Positions 12,801 to 25,111 of a DNA stretch of 64,000 nt are shown one piece after another. The stretch comes from Haliotis asinina (lineage: Eukaryota; Mollusca; Gastropoda; Lepetellida; Haliotidae). The translations under genes and the position numbers were made by a program. The stretch lies in contig NC_090281.1 of the NCBI RefSeq assembly GCF_037392515.1, positions 50,658,145 through 50,722,144 of the forward strand, read 5' to 3'. The notes below the pieces were generated by a model, which did not search any database, was not told the DNA's origin, and was given only the letters and a program-made list of their open reading frames with translations. Every line of letters starts with the position of its first letter. Within the stretch, counting starts at the first letter, position 1.

Positions 12801-15800
12801 ACTGCTGAACCCTATCTTCCTCTTCATTGTCTATTAGAACCAATGGTGGTTTCCTTGTTGTTGGCTCATCATGATTTCTCAACATGGCAATCTGATTTGA
12901 AGTATCATCGGTAATCTTCCTGATTACACAACATCTGTACTTTTCCTTCAGTTCCCAGAGAACTTGTTTTGATGTTGTTGTCCCACCAGCACCTGGCTGA
13001 TGCATCAGCGTGACTATATTAACCCGAAAATCCTCATCGCGGTTAGGGGTTTCAAGAGCATTTTCAACCTCCCTGATGAGTTCTTTGTGTTGATGTCTCT
13101 TTAAGACATGATTATCTCTAAACCAGAAATTCATCCACTGTACTTGTCCTCCTCTGAAGAATTTCACTTCAAGACTCCTCCGTAATCTTTCTCTGGACTG
13201 TTTGTCTGTCAGTTCTTCATTTCCTTCACATTCTTTGCTGCTGAGTATTTCCAGGTCATTCATCTCAGTAATGTTCCTTTCTTTTAAAACACAGAAGGCT
13301 CCAGAGGAAGTTGGCAGCTCACAAGTTCCTGCCTGTTTTGGATTGATAATGTTTGTGAATGTTGTATTGACATGTCTCCATGGCATCCCAAGAACACATC
13401 TGTTCTCAAGAGACTTCTTTGATACGACATGACGCCTTGTCAGTTCCTCCATCCACAAATCGGCTATCTCCATAGATTCTGCAATAACCATCCATTGATC
13501 CTTAAACTTCAGAATAACTTCATCAGCTGCCTCCAGCAGAACTTCATAGTTCTTCGAGAAAAGAAGGATCAACAGCATGCCCCTTCCAAGTGGAATTCCT
13601 GAATGAAAGAACCTCAAAGCCTCTTTGAAACCTTCAAATCTCTTCTGTTTCCAATCATATGGTTGCATTTCCTCTTTTGAAAGTCTACTGTAACCATTGC
13701 AAAAAATCCATGATTTTTCTGTTGACAGCTTAAGAGATTCTAGAACTTTATCTGAGTATTCCTCTGCATTTTTGTCAAAGTTATCAGTTGTATGGACTTC
13801 ATAAACTTGCTTTTTTTCATTGACAGAATAGATCCCATTGGAATCACTGGTTGGATCAAAATCAAAGATCGCCTTGGAATCAAAATACTGGATGAAAGAG
13901 AGGTTTTCTTCAATATAGCCAAGATCCATTGACGTATCTAGTGGACTTATCAGTAAAACTGGATACATTTCATCTTCTATTGTTTCACTGCCACCTGTAA
14001 ACAGATTTAGAATCTTCTTTCTCAGATCTGGTGGAATATAGGAAGCTGATGACTGGATCTCCTGCTGAAGTCTCAGTTCTGTTATGCTCTTCTTTTTCTT
14101 CATGAAATCATAAATCTCTTTTTCAGAGAGTGATTTTACAGTTCCATCAGCTAATCTGTACAACTGTTCTCTCTTGATTTTGTGTCCTGCTACAACCTTT
14201 CCCCGAACAAAGAAGGCTTCCTCCATGACAACCTTCCCAGTAGGAACAACATCAACCTCCAACACCCAAAGAGGTCTGTCTTGTGACACAGGATTAGACA
14301 CTTCAATAAACTTTGCTGAGCGAACTGCCTGAAATGCAATTTCCTGTTGATCTTCATAAAATGCCTCTCCAATCAGTTGCCTGATGGTGTCTTCACACTT
14401 TTCTCTGTCAAGATGAATTCCAACAACTTGTCCCTGACAAGGCTCAGTAGGCAATGGAATGATGCCAACATAAAGTGTCCCATTGGTTCGGTCATTCATG
14501 CAAGCAGATGCAAATATCACTGCCTCTTTGGCAATCCTTCTGTACACATTCTTCTCACCATTGTCAAGTTGCAGGAACTTCTTCACAGGGTTGATCATGT
14601 TCTCTCTGGAGTAGCCAGATATTTCCATTAATCTTCCCCTAGTGTATCGATCTGTCGGAGATACAGCTGAGTCAAACCGTCTGAAGTGCTCTTTGTAAAC
14701 AGGTGCAGCAATGGATCCTACTGACATGTTACCCATTTGAGGTAGACTCGGAGCTGCATCAACTCTCATTTCTCCTTGATCCTTCTCATTATCTGATACT
14801 GATTGTCGTATAACCTTCAGCTTTGGAAGTTCAGTCGTTTGTTCTTTTATCTCCTTAATTTTTAACATTAGTTTACGTCTCTTCCCAAAGGAGAGTTCCT
14901 TACTGGAGAATTCCTGTTTGAAATCTTCTTCTTTCATTGTCAAAAACACAACTCCATCAATCTCTAAGTCTCTGAATTTTGCTACAAAATCTTCATCAAG
15001 ATCAAGGCTCCTAAAACTTGGTTTCAGATAGGTTATCAGTTCATCAACTGTCAGTGACTCTATATCCTTGAGGTGACTTGGAGGGTCTGAAATGAAACCA
15101 AATAACATTTAGTACCTGAAAACAATGCTGAAGAGAGCGAGTTGGAGTCTGAGTTGGTCCTCATAATTAATTCACACATGGCATAGCCATGTAACTGAAT
15201 GTGTACACCTTTTTTAACAGAATTGGTCATAACACAGCATGTCAGAGTAATATGATAAAAATGATGCAGTTTTAGAAAATTACTTTAATAGTGAAGTTCA
15301 CAAAGCAGAGGACACTCTTCTCCGTGAATAACACCACATTATGTAGACTTATATAAAAATGCTTTTCTCAAATCAAACTCTTGCCCCAGGAACACTCATC
15401 AAAACTGACAACTGACCCCTAAGAAATTACACTTTATGAGCTGAGAAGTTTATGATGTTAATTTGTCATGGTTTTACCATTACTGCTACCTGGTGATTGT
15501 ACTCCAGCACCATAGTCTTCACCACTACCTAGGCTAGCAGCTGCAGGAACTGTAGTAGCTGGCACCTCAGGTGATGAAGGTACCTCAGGAACTATTGGCT
15601 TATCTTCTTTTGTGCCAAGGTTAGAAAATGTTGGACTACCTGATTCAAGGAAATGAATGGACTAGAAGTCTCCCCCAGAAGTTAACTACAAGAAGACCTC
15701 ATCAAACTCAAATGACACAACCTCAAGTAGTGTTTTCAACATGTGTCTAATGTGTTCAGCTATTAATTTTAACATTTCGGGATGTGAGCTTCATAAATAC

Positions 15801-17074
15801 CTCAGATAACACCTTTCTTGAAATAGTGTCTCCTTGATTTTGGCACTATAAAAGAAGCAGATCCAGCTCTATGTACCATGTGTGAATCCCATTTCTGAAG
15901 TCTCCCACCATGATACTGCTAGAATGTTGCTGAAAGTGCAGCAAAACCATACTTACTCAATCAGGACATACAAAGCAGTACAAACAACAAATATGTAAAA
16001 TTTCCAACAAATCTATTAGATTGATAAGGATACACTTTTTTCTTCTTGCCTGGTGTAAAGATAACCCCAGAGAAGACCTCGATAACAAAGTTTTTCAGTT
16101 TCTCATCCTTCCAGTCAAAGTTGATGCCTCTCCCTCTGAGTACGTGAACAGCACTCCTCACTTCGGGCAAGGTGCAGCTTTTGCCTGCCTCATCAACAAA
16201 ATTCTTCAGCAGGATCTCTCTCACCTGGCTGTTGATGTCATAGCTGGGCTCATCTTTAACAAAGATGTACAAATATGGTTTAGTTTGCAGTATTGAAATG
16301 GGCAATACAAGTGACTGATGGTTGTCAGCAATTTTATCAAGGGATGATAGTCAACTTGGCTACAGAAGTCCAGCTTCAGCCTTGCCAAACTGAATGATGG
16401 ATCGCTTGTAACGCCTCCACTAGTTATTGCAAATAATGTCCCTTCTATGTAAATTAGTCAGAAATAACATATCACAACATATTGGGGTGCACATCTATAA
16501 AGACATTTCACAGACAAGACACGATTGTAGGGATAGGAACAGGTAAAAGCTGAGCCCCATGTGCATATTGAAAACAGGTGTCATTGGTGATGACACAAGA
16601 ACAAGCAGAAGTTTCATTGGTTCAGTGGATTTGCATTTCATATTGGGTAGACTAGTGGTTAAAGCGATTGCTGGTCACGCCAAAGAACCCGGGTTTGATT
16701 CCCCACATGGGCACAAAAAGCTCATTTCTGGAGTAGCATGCCCTGATACTCTCTCTCTCAGCCTTACCTGTAACATCACTAGCATCCAGCTGCGTCTCCC
16801 GCAGTCGATCATAAATGTCTTTCTGATGCTTCTTAAGAACACCAAGAAACCACTTATAGGCTTGGGCACTTTCTGGTTTGTGCTTCAAGATACGCAGCAG
16901 TCTCTCATTCTTGTCAACATCCACTGGCTCATATCTCACCCTCTGTTCATCTTCTTCTGTCAGTACAATCTCTGGACATGACCGGAGGTCATCAAGGAGG
17001 TAGACAGCAGTCAGCACCTTCCTCAGATAATCCCAGTTCTTTTGGATCTTCGCCCAGTCTTTTCTGTCCATCAT
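9803..17074 (-). CDS. SAMD9/SAMD9L-like protein with N-terminal CARD (five exons, about 1840 aa)
   Basis: Exons read 17074-16768, 16253-16050, 15639-15490, 15086-10309 and 9886-9803; junction phases 1, 1, 1 and 0 all agree. The ATG at 17074 follows an in-frame stop and an acceptor-like TATAG. Residues 1-102 look like a CARD (DYLRKVL, IVLTEEDEQRV, KNERLLRILKHK, AYKWFLGVLKK). Residues 103-170 are unassigned and 171-220 are a Pro/Ser-rich linker. Then come SAM (about 225-301), AlbA_2/Schlafen-like (378-543, with TLYVGI), SIR2-like (593-793), a P-loop NTPase (QPGAGGTTT near 917, PLVLID near 968), TPR-like helices (1256-1400), an OB-like barrel (1692-1753, FVLGFSWSGPKAYDI, as I recall it at the vertebrate SAMD9 C-terminus) and a coiled coil. 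Vertebrate SAMD9 is about 1590 aa and acts in cytosolic antiviral defence and translational control; that role is inferred here. Exon 4 alone encodes most of the protein. Uncertain points are the exon 2 donor (GC instead of GT) and the last exon: without splicing, exon 4 would end four codons later at a stop at 10294. Confidence 0.85.
15872..15964 (+). mobile_element. SINE family B, 3' half
   Basis: ACCATGTGTGAATCCCATTT and TGATACTGCTAGAATGTTGC, in the SAMD9-like gene between exons 2 and 3. Confidence 0.75.
16645..16745 (+). mobile_element. SINE family B, 5' half
   Basis: GGGTAGACTAGTGGTTAAAG and GAACCCGGGTTTGATTCCCC; it ends about 20 bp from the CARD exon's splice donor. Confidence 0.82.
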
Positions 17075-17234
17075 GTTTGTTCACTATAGACAGAATATGT
17101 CATATAGTGTGAGTTTGAAACAATTGTTACCTTGAATAAGTCAAGTGGACTTGCTACATACAAGTATAGCAAGCCCATTTTTGAAATTCAAAATTAGACT
17201 TAATAATGACGAGTCATAGTATTCTAATGGTCTG

Positions 17235-17290
17235 GATTGATATTCACAAAATCAATCACTGGATTGTCAGATCTAATCTAGTTATTTTAT
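17235..17290 (+). mobile_element. SINE family A fragment (weak)
   Basis: AATCACTGGATTGTCAGATC followed by TAATCTAGTTATTTTA resembles the central part of the family. Confidence 0.4.
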
Positions 17291-18235
17291 ATAGAGATGA
17301 AGGTGCCAGATTCACTGTTCCAGCCAATTTAACACTTACCAGGTTTTTAAGTGTAGTATCTTTGTAGTTTTTAATTCCAGATAAACGTGGCTACAATCAC
17401 CTGGGTCTGAAGTGATCATGGAAATCCAACTACAAGGTCCATGCAGATAGCCAAGGTACTATAAGGCCCGTGCTCTCCAGTATGGTGATCTACCTCAGAA
17501 TCAGTTGTAAGCAATATATAACCTGTTTTCTAAGTTGTATTGTAATGTAAAATATTTTAGAATCAATTACTAGTTTTGAATTTATTTATGTGATCACCTA
17601 GTTAGTTTACTGTTGTTCGTTGCCAAAGTTTTATAATTTGCCTGTATTAGTCATGATATGGTTGAAATATTGCCAGTGTGACTTAAAATCTGACCTCACT
17701 ATCTCAACCACCCACTCTTCACTGGCACTTTCACATATTAATAGTATGTACACAGTATATACAGTGCCTCATGGTTTAACAGTCATATACAATTTTGAAG
17801 AAATGGGTTTTTAAGATGCAGACGATGATACAATGTTCATTAGATCAGTTAAGGAGGAACCTGTGTTCTTAGAGAGGGATAGACTACCTGACTAAGGAGT
17901 TAGCGTAAAACCCACCACTAAAGTTGCATTTTGCGATGTCAAGGTACCAGTAAACAAAGTATATCTTGGTTTTGCGTAAATGGTTTTAGCTTTGTGCTTG
18001 AAACCAGTGTCACTGTAGGATGCTTTACAATGTCATATGTGTCAAAATGTGACAGGTAGATCTTGATCAGGAGATAACAAATTGCTTTTACAGCATTTTC
18101 AGGAACAGAGTACTTCAGTATTGAACATGAAAGCACCATCATCGAAACAAAACACAGCACAGTTAGAAGCAATACCAAACACCCAGAACATCAAATTACC
18201 AGACACAGCAAAACTGCTCACCCAGAATGCTGCAT

Positions 18236-18598
18236 CATGAGACACATCATCACCCACCCACTAAACACCATAACCAGACACATCACCACCCACCCACTAC
18301 ACACCATAACAAGACACATCATCACCCACCCACTAAATACATAACCAGACACATCATCACCCATCCACTAAACACCATAACAAGACACATCACTACCCAC
18401 TCACTAAACACCATAACAAGACACGTCACCACCCACCCACAACACACCGTAACAAGACAAATCACCCTCCACCCACTAAACACCATAACAAGACACATCA
18501 CCACCAACCCACAACACACCATAACAAGACACATCACCACCCACCCACCAAACATCATAACAAGACACATCACCACAATGCACAACACACCATAATGA
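18236..18598. repeat. Minisatellite, 36-bp unit, about 10 copies
   Basis: Tandem array of a unit containing ACACATCACCACCCACCC and ACTAAACACCATAACAAG. The strand composition is strongly skewed (almost no G on the plus strand). Open frames on both strands reflect the unit length only. Confidence 0.93.
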
Positions 18599-18739
18599 GT
18601 CCATACAGCAAAAGTACTTTTAGTTCTGCAAAGAGCCAGATGAAAACTTAAAACTGATTAAATCTTCTTGAAGTGGTAATAAAGTTATGTACCGATTTGA
18701 TAATATGATGATTTATAGGTCCGGGCAATTTGAAGTTAC

Positions 18740-19450
18740 CATACAGAGTATCATTTCTTATCCACGTGGTCAACGTATGTGTAGGTGCATACTCATCTCA
18801 TACACCACACAAGTGTCGTATTGGCTTGACCTGGGTCGTAATGATTTGACCGGAGATTCTACCTATTTGATTGGATAACCGATGACCTCTCAGTTACATC
18901 ACGTTGTAGCAGAACTATATTTCCATTCATAACAAACATGTGAATTCAGTCATTCTCCAACATACATGCGCTGTGGGTATGTAAACATTGCAAAACTTGC
19001 AGTGTCACTGTTTCGCTGTCAGTCGGACTGAGACATTATATCTGTTGAAAAACATAAAAGCAATGTTTCCACCAGTGAAGCAACTGCAAACCAAGAAATG
19101 GGTTGCTACGGAGTAGTTTACTGTTTGGGGCTGTTCAAGGCAATGACAACTAAAATGCATTGTGACGTTGGTTACCAAGGGAGTAGACCTTGTGACATCA
19201 TTACAATGTGACATCATGCTAAAAGTGTTCTCATACCATACACAATTCTTCTGCAACCTCTTTATGAAACTGGTTTCAGTTAGAAACCATGAAAATAAGC
19301 TATGTTGTCAATTTAATACATCTTAGACTTGGGTAATAAATAAAATATGATAAAATAAGATCACATTGTATACGAAACTCGTGACTTTCCCTTGGTGTCT
19401 GACCTTGCTTTCGCTCTGTCAGATACCATGGCAAGGACACTCGTTTCGTT
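18740..19450 (+). repeat. Unclassified interspersed repeat R4, copy 1
   Basis: Shares long stretches with 30785-31420 in the same orientation: GATTGGATAACCGATGACC, TTCATAACAAACA, AACATAAAAGCAATGTTTCC with ACCAGTG, GAAGCAACTGCAAACCAAGA, and TTACCA near GACATCATTACA. No coding sequence is conserved between copies, so it looks non-autonomous. Confidence 0.8.
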
Positions 19451-21124
19451 TCATTCTCTATCTTTGTTAACTCATTAAGCCTGAGAGCCGCTTCACTGCT
19501 AAACACCTGGAACCCCGTGCTGATTGCCCGGCCGGCTGTGACGAGACTAATTAGGGCTAATCACGCCTGATATCCCTGGCTGGTTTCTTAGATTACAGGA
19601 AACTGTCTCGTCATACGAGCAAGTCCTGATTGTTTAATTGTTTAATTGCGTTGTAAAGGTATATGTTGACAGAAAGCAGGAGTGAATACATGTCATATAT
19701 GTAACGTTTTACGTAATTTTATTACATTTTCTCTTGTTGACTTTTGGTGGCGTGTGTATTTTCTTAACACGTTTGTATTCTTCGTATGTAAGACATACTT
19801 AAACAAATTGTCCCTCTCATGTCATTGTGTGAGGTTAAATTGTTCAAAACATCTATGTCAATGGCAGTAAAGAAGAATTTACGCACATGCCTAATAATCT
19901 TCTATGAAAGAAGCGTTTTCGCTGACACGTTGCTAGTGTATACTGAATATTTTAAGGTAAGTACTAATAAGCTAGTCTGTGACTTACATGGAGCAGATTC
20001 ACAGTTTGTCACTTTGGTTCATCAAGATTTAACACAGAAAATATACGTTATCACACGAACATACATGTATGTATATTGTATAATGCTATTCCTTGCACAT
20101 ACATAAGACAAAGGGTCATGGGATGGGCGTCATCAAAGTTCCCGAATAGGACGTTTTGTATCTCAGCTGTTCAATACAGTGGCTGATTTCTTATCTGTGA
20201 CCAATTGTATCAGGAGATACCTGTCACAGAGGAAATAACAGGTGATGGGGCATGGGCTAAATTTCTGAAGAGCACGTTCGGTCACTAGACAGCTTGGTTA
20301 CAGATTGACTATTGGTTTGATCGTTGACCAATCGATATGCTGGATTTCGGTTTTATCAACTCTAGCTATCATGAAAAAGTTTGTGTATCGTGAACATAAA
20401 TAATCGTGAGGATGCCTGAAATGTACATGTAGGACTAACAAGCACTTTTCTTTAGAGCGCTCAAATTGCTACAATCAGATTATTTTTACCCCAGATAACC
20501 CAAACCAACCATTGAGTAGAGAGAGTATTTATTTGCATATACATTTTGCGCACACTACTTGTACATCAAACATAATGGCTTGCTGAACGTTTCAATATAA
20601 TCTGCACATTGTTACGAATAAATATCACAATTCAAGTACATGTATTATAGAATTAAAATAAGTTACACTATACTGACTTATTGTGATGTATACACTTGCA
20701 CTTGAATCTCCCCAAATATTTATGAAGATGGGCATACTTATATTTCTTTTGAAAGCAAACGAATTTCAGAAGATTGACAATGGACTCCACAAAATGAATG
20801 AATGAATGATTTAATTTAGAATAAGGTTTTGCAACCTTGTCACCGTTAATTCAATCAATGTGCAAACAGAGTATCTTAGTATTCCCTCCCAATGACGAGT
20901 AACAAACACTTACCTCCTGTTACAACATCTCTTAATCCCCTTTCTTGCAGACGTGTTCATTTACCTGTATAAGCCCCCGACATTGCAAGCAATTGTTATC
21001 AAAACACATTAATAGTTCTTCTGATTACCACAGAAAGTAACCTCTCTCGTAAGAAAAGCTAATTTTTTATCATTACTGCTAAAGTGAATGAAATAATAGG
21101 TACAATACGAATTTAAAATTTAAA

Positions 21125-21240
21125 ACCCCCAATATGCGACTCTCGCTGAATGGGAGGTGCTTTTTATCACCCCCAATATGCGGCTCTTGCTGAATAAGAG
21201 GTGCTTTTTATAACCCCAAATACGCGACTCTCGCTGTGAG
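21125..21240. repeat. Tandem repeat, about 44-bp unit, 2.6 copies
   Basis: The unit starts ACCCCCAATATGCGACTCTC and ends GAGGTGCTTTTTAT; the third copy is cut short after CTCTCGCTG. Confidence 0.85.
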
Positions 21241-22183
21241 AAGCTAATTAATTTGACCTGCATATGCGTCTCTCGGCCTTAATGAGTTAACTTATACTCA
21301 TATTTGAAATAAAATAAATTGTGTCTTATAGCATCATAGTTGGGACAAATAAAAAAAATAATGAAAGGTGTCCTCGAAAGCAGCACCCCAACAACACGAT
21401 GGGTTATCTTATTCTAATCGGAATCTGCAGTTGAATATTTCACAGAACCTGTTTCCTATGTTGATGTCAAACCGCAATAAACTCAAAATATTGCGATATG
21501 GTGGAATCAAGTCTTTAAGCAAAGAATTCCAAAGTTCCATAGTGCTGGACAAAAATGATTTTTCTTGATAATTGGTAACTCCTTCAACATTTTATCATTT
21601 GTTAAACTTTATCAATTACAGAATTCATCTGTGCAGTCCAGTTTGCATCTTTTTGAAACCAGAGCCCAAAATGTTTGTGCTCGGAATGATAATTATTTTT
21701 GCATAAACAATCTTGAACTCACTAATTGAGCATTTCCTGAAATTCGTATCAAGATCAATACCAAATCAATGTATATCACCTTGATACAAATGTCGCTAAT
21801 GTCATTAACTGATCATTTCATCAAATCAACCAAAAGGATTCAAATAATACCATATCAGTGTACATGTGTCTCACTTTAATACAAACTTCACGAATCTCAC
21901 TAACTGAGCATTTTGTTGAAACTAACTATAGTTCACCTGGACAAAGTGTTAACAAAACACCAACCATAGTCAGCCAAATTCCACTGTGTGAGAGACCGCA
22001 TTTGACAGAATCTGGCTAAGTGAGAGGAAAGCGTTGCAGGTACAGTAATGTGTAGTTAAGCTTGGACAAAGAATGTCCCACGGGACCTAGTTCACTCAGC
22101 TGTGAATGGGTACCCGGAGTCATTAGGATGCCTCATTGCTGCTGCACTACACAATATGAAGGCATTACAAAAATTCAAATAGG

Positions 22184-22242
22184 GACCAGACTGTTCAGTG
22201 ATTAAGATCATAAGCATTGACCTATTCATTTGGAACACAACA
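22184..22242 (-). mobile_element. SINE family A fragment (weak)
   Basis: ACCAGACTGTTCAGTGATTA and ATCATAAGCATTGACCTATT match the reverse of the central domain. Confidence 0.4.
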
Positions 22243-22696
22243 ATTAAACAATTACCGACACTACATCAGCCCTGGTATCTTAATCCTATCACTCAAAGAT
22301 TGACAATTGGACATATTATCAACAGGAAAAAATATTAACAATCACTAACAGGAAAATTGTGTCATCGATAATATCATACATAAACTATTGTGATGAAAAA
22401 TTGTTTTGATTTACTCACAGAATACCCTGTTAGGTCATCATTCTTATAAGCTGTTTCTAAATAATGTTCATGACACTGTTTAGTTTGTAGTCCATTCAAA
22501 AAGGTATGTCACTATTTCACCAGTTATATGAAATAAGGTTTTCATCTTGATTACTGACCACTTAGATACAAAAGGTATGCATTTATGCAGCTTTCAAAAT
22601 ACCTGCCTGCCCGGAGGCCTGGGATGGGATATTTTCAACATGGACTGCCACATTCTCAGATCAACTGCCCAACAGTTGGGTTAAAAATGTGTATAT

Positions 22697-23450
22697 GGGG
22701 TCCCAGTCAAAATGGCCACACGTCAAAATGGCCGCAAATCGTCCAAGTCAAAATGGCCACAAAAAAGTCAAAATGGCCATACACTATTTTATTATTTTTT
22801 ATACTTATTTGTGAAAAAAGACATAAGAAGTTATATCAGGCAAAACTTGATGTTTACTACACATGTATTATTAAATCATTTTCAACAAATGACAAATATA
22901 TATATCTATGTTCTTCAAGTACAAACAACTTTTTACTGTTTATTTTTACATGTCATCCATGAGACCATTCTAATTCTAGTGAATCAACAAATATATATGT
23001 GCATGTTCTATATCCATGTACAGCAGTTACCAATGATTTTGTCAGTGACTACTTCTAGTCAAATAAGCTTGATTACTCCAATGGTCCAGTCTAAGCTCTA
23101 TGGGGCTGAGCTTTCCTTCCTTGTAGAAGCCCCAGGCTGGGTTATCCTCTAGACTCCATCAGTAGAGGTTTCCCCTTCTGTGAGCCAGTCTTGAGAAGGG
23201 TGAACTGCTCATTAACCTCAGTCTCAAAGTATCAATTAGGAAAGTACCTCAATGATAAACACCAAGTTTTGTTGTGTGATATAACTTCTTTTGTCATTTT
23301 TACACTTTGATATCAAATAATACAAATGTCATGAGCATTAAAAATAATAAAAGAATGTATGGCCACTTTGACTTTTCTGTGTGACCATTTTGACTTTTCT
23401 GTGGGGCCATTTTGACTAGGGGTTATGGCCATTTTGACTTTTATGTCTAA
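22697..23450. mobile_element. Foldback-type element with arrays of GTCAAAATGGCC as inverted ends
   Basis: The left end (22705-22785) has four copies of GTCAAAATGGCC with spacers; the right end (23358-23445) has four copies of the reverse complement GGCCATTTTGAC or near variants. The 570-bp middle is AT-rich and carries no recognised protein. The layout fits non-autonomous foldback DNA elements, whose inverted ends are made of short tandem repeats. No transposase is present here. Confidence 0.6.
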
Positions 23451-24869
23451 GTCAACTACAACATAAGGAATAACAGCAGTGGAAGAACAACTTCAAGTGG
23501 GAGAATCTGTGTAGGTTCAGTAGTCACTTGGAGCTTATATGGTCTCTGCTTGGAGGATACAAGTGATAATGGTGTTATGTAACTCGTTCTCACTGTTCGC
23601 CCCTATATTAAAAGATATAGCCTTTATTACTGGTCCATCTTTTGTGTGCCGCTCAAAGAAGTCTACTATAACATGCTGGCCTTAATTATCAGCCTTCATG
23701 ATAAGGACGGATCAATGTCTCTGGGGATGAAAAATATAGTTTTTCACTAGAACAGGTAACTGCGGATTTTCCCAGAATTGTGAGCAACATTTGTTCATAT
23801 TTATTTATAAACTCGTATTCCAGCCTTGTGCCAAGACGTCCAGTTATATGCTGGGCGAGAGAAACATGAATACCTTTACCAGATTCTAACTGATTTTGCA
23901 TGTGATATGGGATGTATCTGTATTTTATATAATGGGTAAATACTCTGTCTAGACATCAGTCTCGATTTTAATGAAGCATTTCGATAAATAGCTCCTGATC
24001 CGGAAGTTGGGTTTGTTCTCACTATCTCAGATTCCGCTGATATGTCAAAATTAACATGTATACTTACATATACGTTGAAATTATTCATTGAAATTATTCA
24101 CAACACGTAACATCAGCATTTTGTCATCGATAAACGCTATCTTCGCTCTGTTGCTGATCACCATTTGTTGAAGAGAATTTGTTCAACTCCGCAACAGCGC
24201 CCGGGTTCCAACGCGTCGTCATCAGAAGAAACGGGTGTATTTTTAGCCTTCTTGTACTTTCCAACTTTCGAATTCATTTCCAAAACAGTTGTTTCCCTTG
24301 TCATCGTTCTCTGGTGGCTGTGGTTTCACTGCACGAATGCATGGACACCAACATGTGAAAAAGTTAAAATATGGTACGCCAAGTGCTCTTCTAATGTTTT
24401 GCCTCTTACCTGAGTTTAGTTCCACACTCAGGTGAACAGTATAAACAGAAGATACTTCTAGGATAACATCTTTTTATTCCATTTGATTTCACTTAATTAA
24501 TTGTTTGTTTTTTACGGCACCACTCACGCCAGCAAGCCTGACAAATTTATAGAGGCTAATATTAAAGAAATTATGTCAGTCACTATGTTTACAGGAATAC
24601 AGTTTATAGAGGATATTATATGGGTGCCCATGTCACACTATTCTTACTACGCGAGTGCCTGTTGTATATACATATATATATATACAAGTGCCTAAATGTT
24701 GGTATTTCCCGAGCGAGAGCGATCGATGGATATACTGAGTGTCGTAAACATAGTATGATATGGACACGAATATAATATTCTGTTTATTACCGAAGTCGTC
24801 AAATTTAGGAAAATAAACCCAAATCTTAATTCTTTCAAACACGGTCCGGTTACCCGCCGTCGACGTACG

Positions 24870-24930
24870 TAGAACGCAACGTCACAGAAAAAACGCGACG
24901 TCATAACATTGTTCATGACGTCACGTCACC
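24870..24930. promoter_or_regulatory. Cluster of CRE-like sites
   Basis: One perfect palindromic TGACGTCA (24916-24923) with nearby ACGTCA, GACGTCA and CGTCAC half sites within 60 bp. CREB-type factors bind TGACGTCA. No gene start was found close by, so function is unproven. Confidence 0.3.
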
Positions 24931-25039
24931 ATTTGCCCTAGGGCATCGCATGAAAAATATGAACCCCGATATGTTTCTCCTTTGTTTCCCTAGATTGACG
25001 GATTGGTTGATTTTTTTATTGTTAACGCTTGTTTGAATG

Positions 25040-25082
25040 TTTGATGTTTAACACCGCACACAGCAGTGACCCAGCTTTGTGT
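25040..25082 (-). mobile_element. SINE family A 3'-end fragment
   Basis: TGTTTAACACCGCACACAGC then AGTGACCCAGCTTTGTG; the rest is missing and a family B head begins 30 bp on. Confidence 0.6.
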
Positions 25083-25111
25083 CGTACTCGTTCCAGAATC
25101 TATGCCTAAAT

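Noticed and set aside
15087-15108. Start of the SAMD9-like protein at MLFGFISD
   Set aside because: Those codons lie in a typical acceptor stretch (TTGGTTTCATTTCAG), and the phase matches the upstream exons; ATG at the CARD exon is preferred.
18227-18595. His/Thr/Pro-rich reading frame and its antisense
   Set aside because: Product of the 36-bp minisatellite.
23689-24425. Possible unlinked exons on the minus strand
   Set aside because: Frames look partly protein-like but lack paired splice sites in phase and match no family I know.
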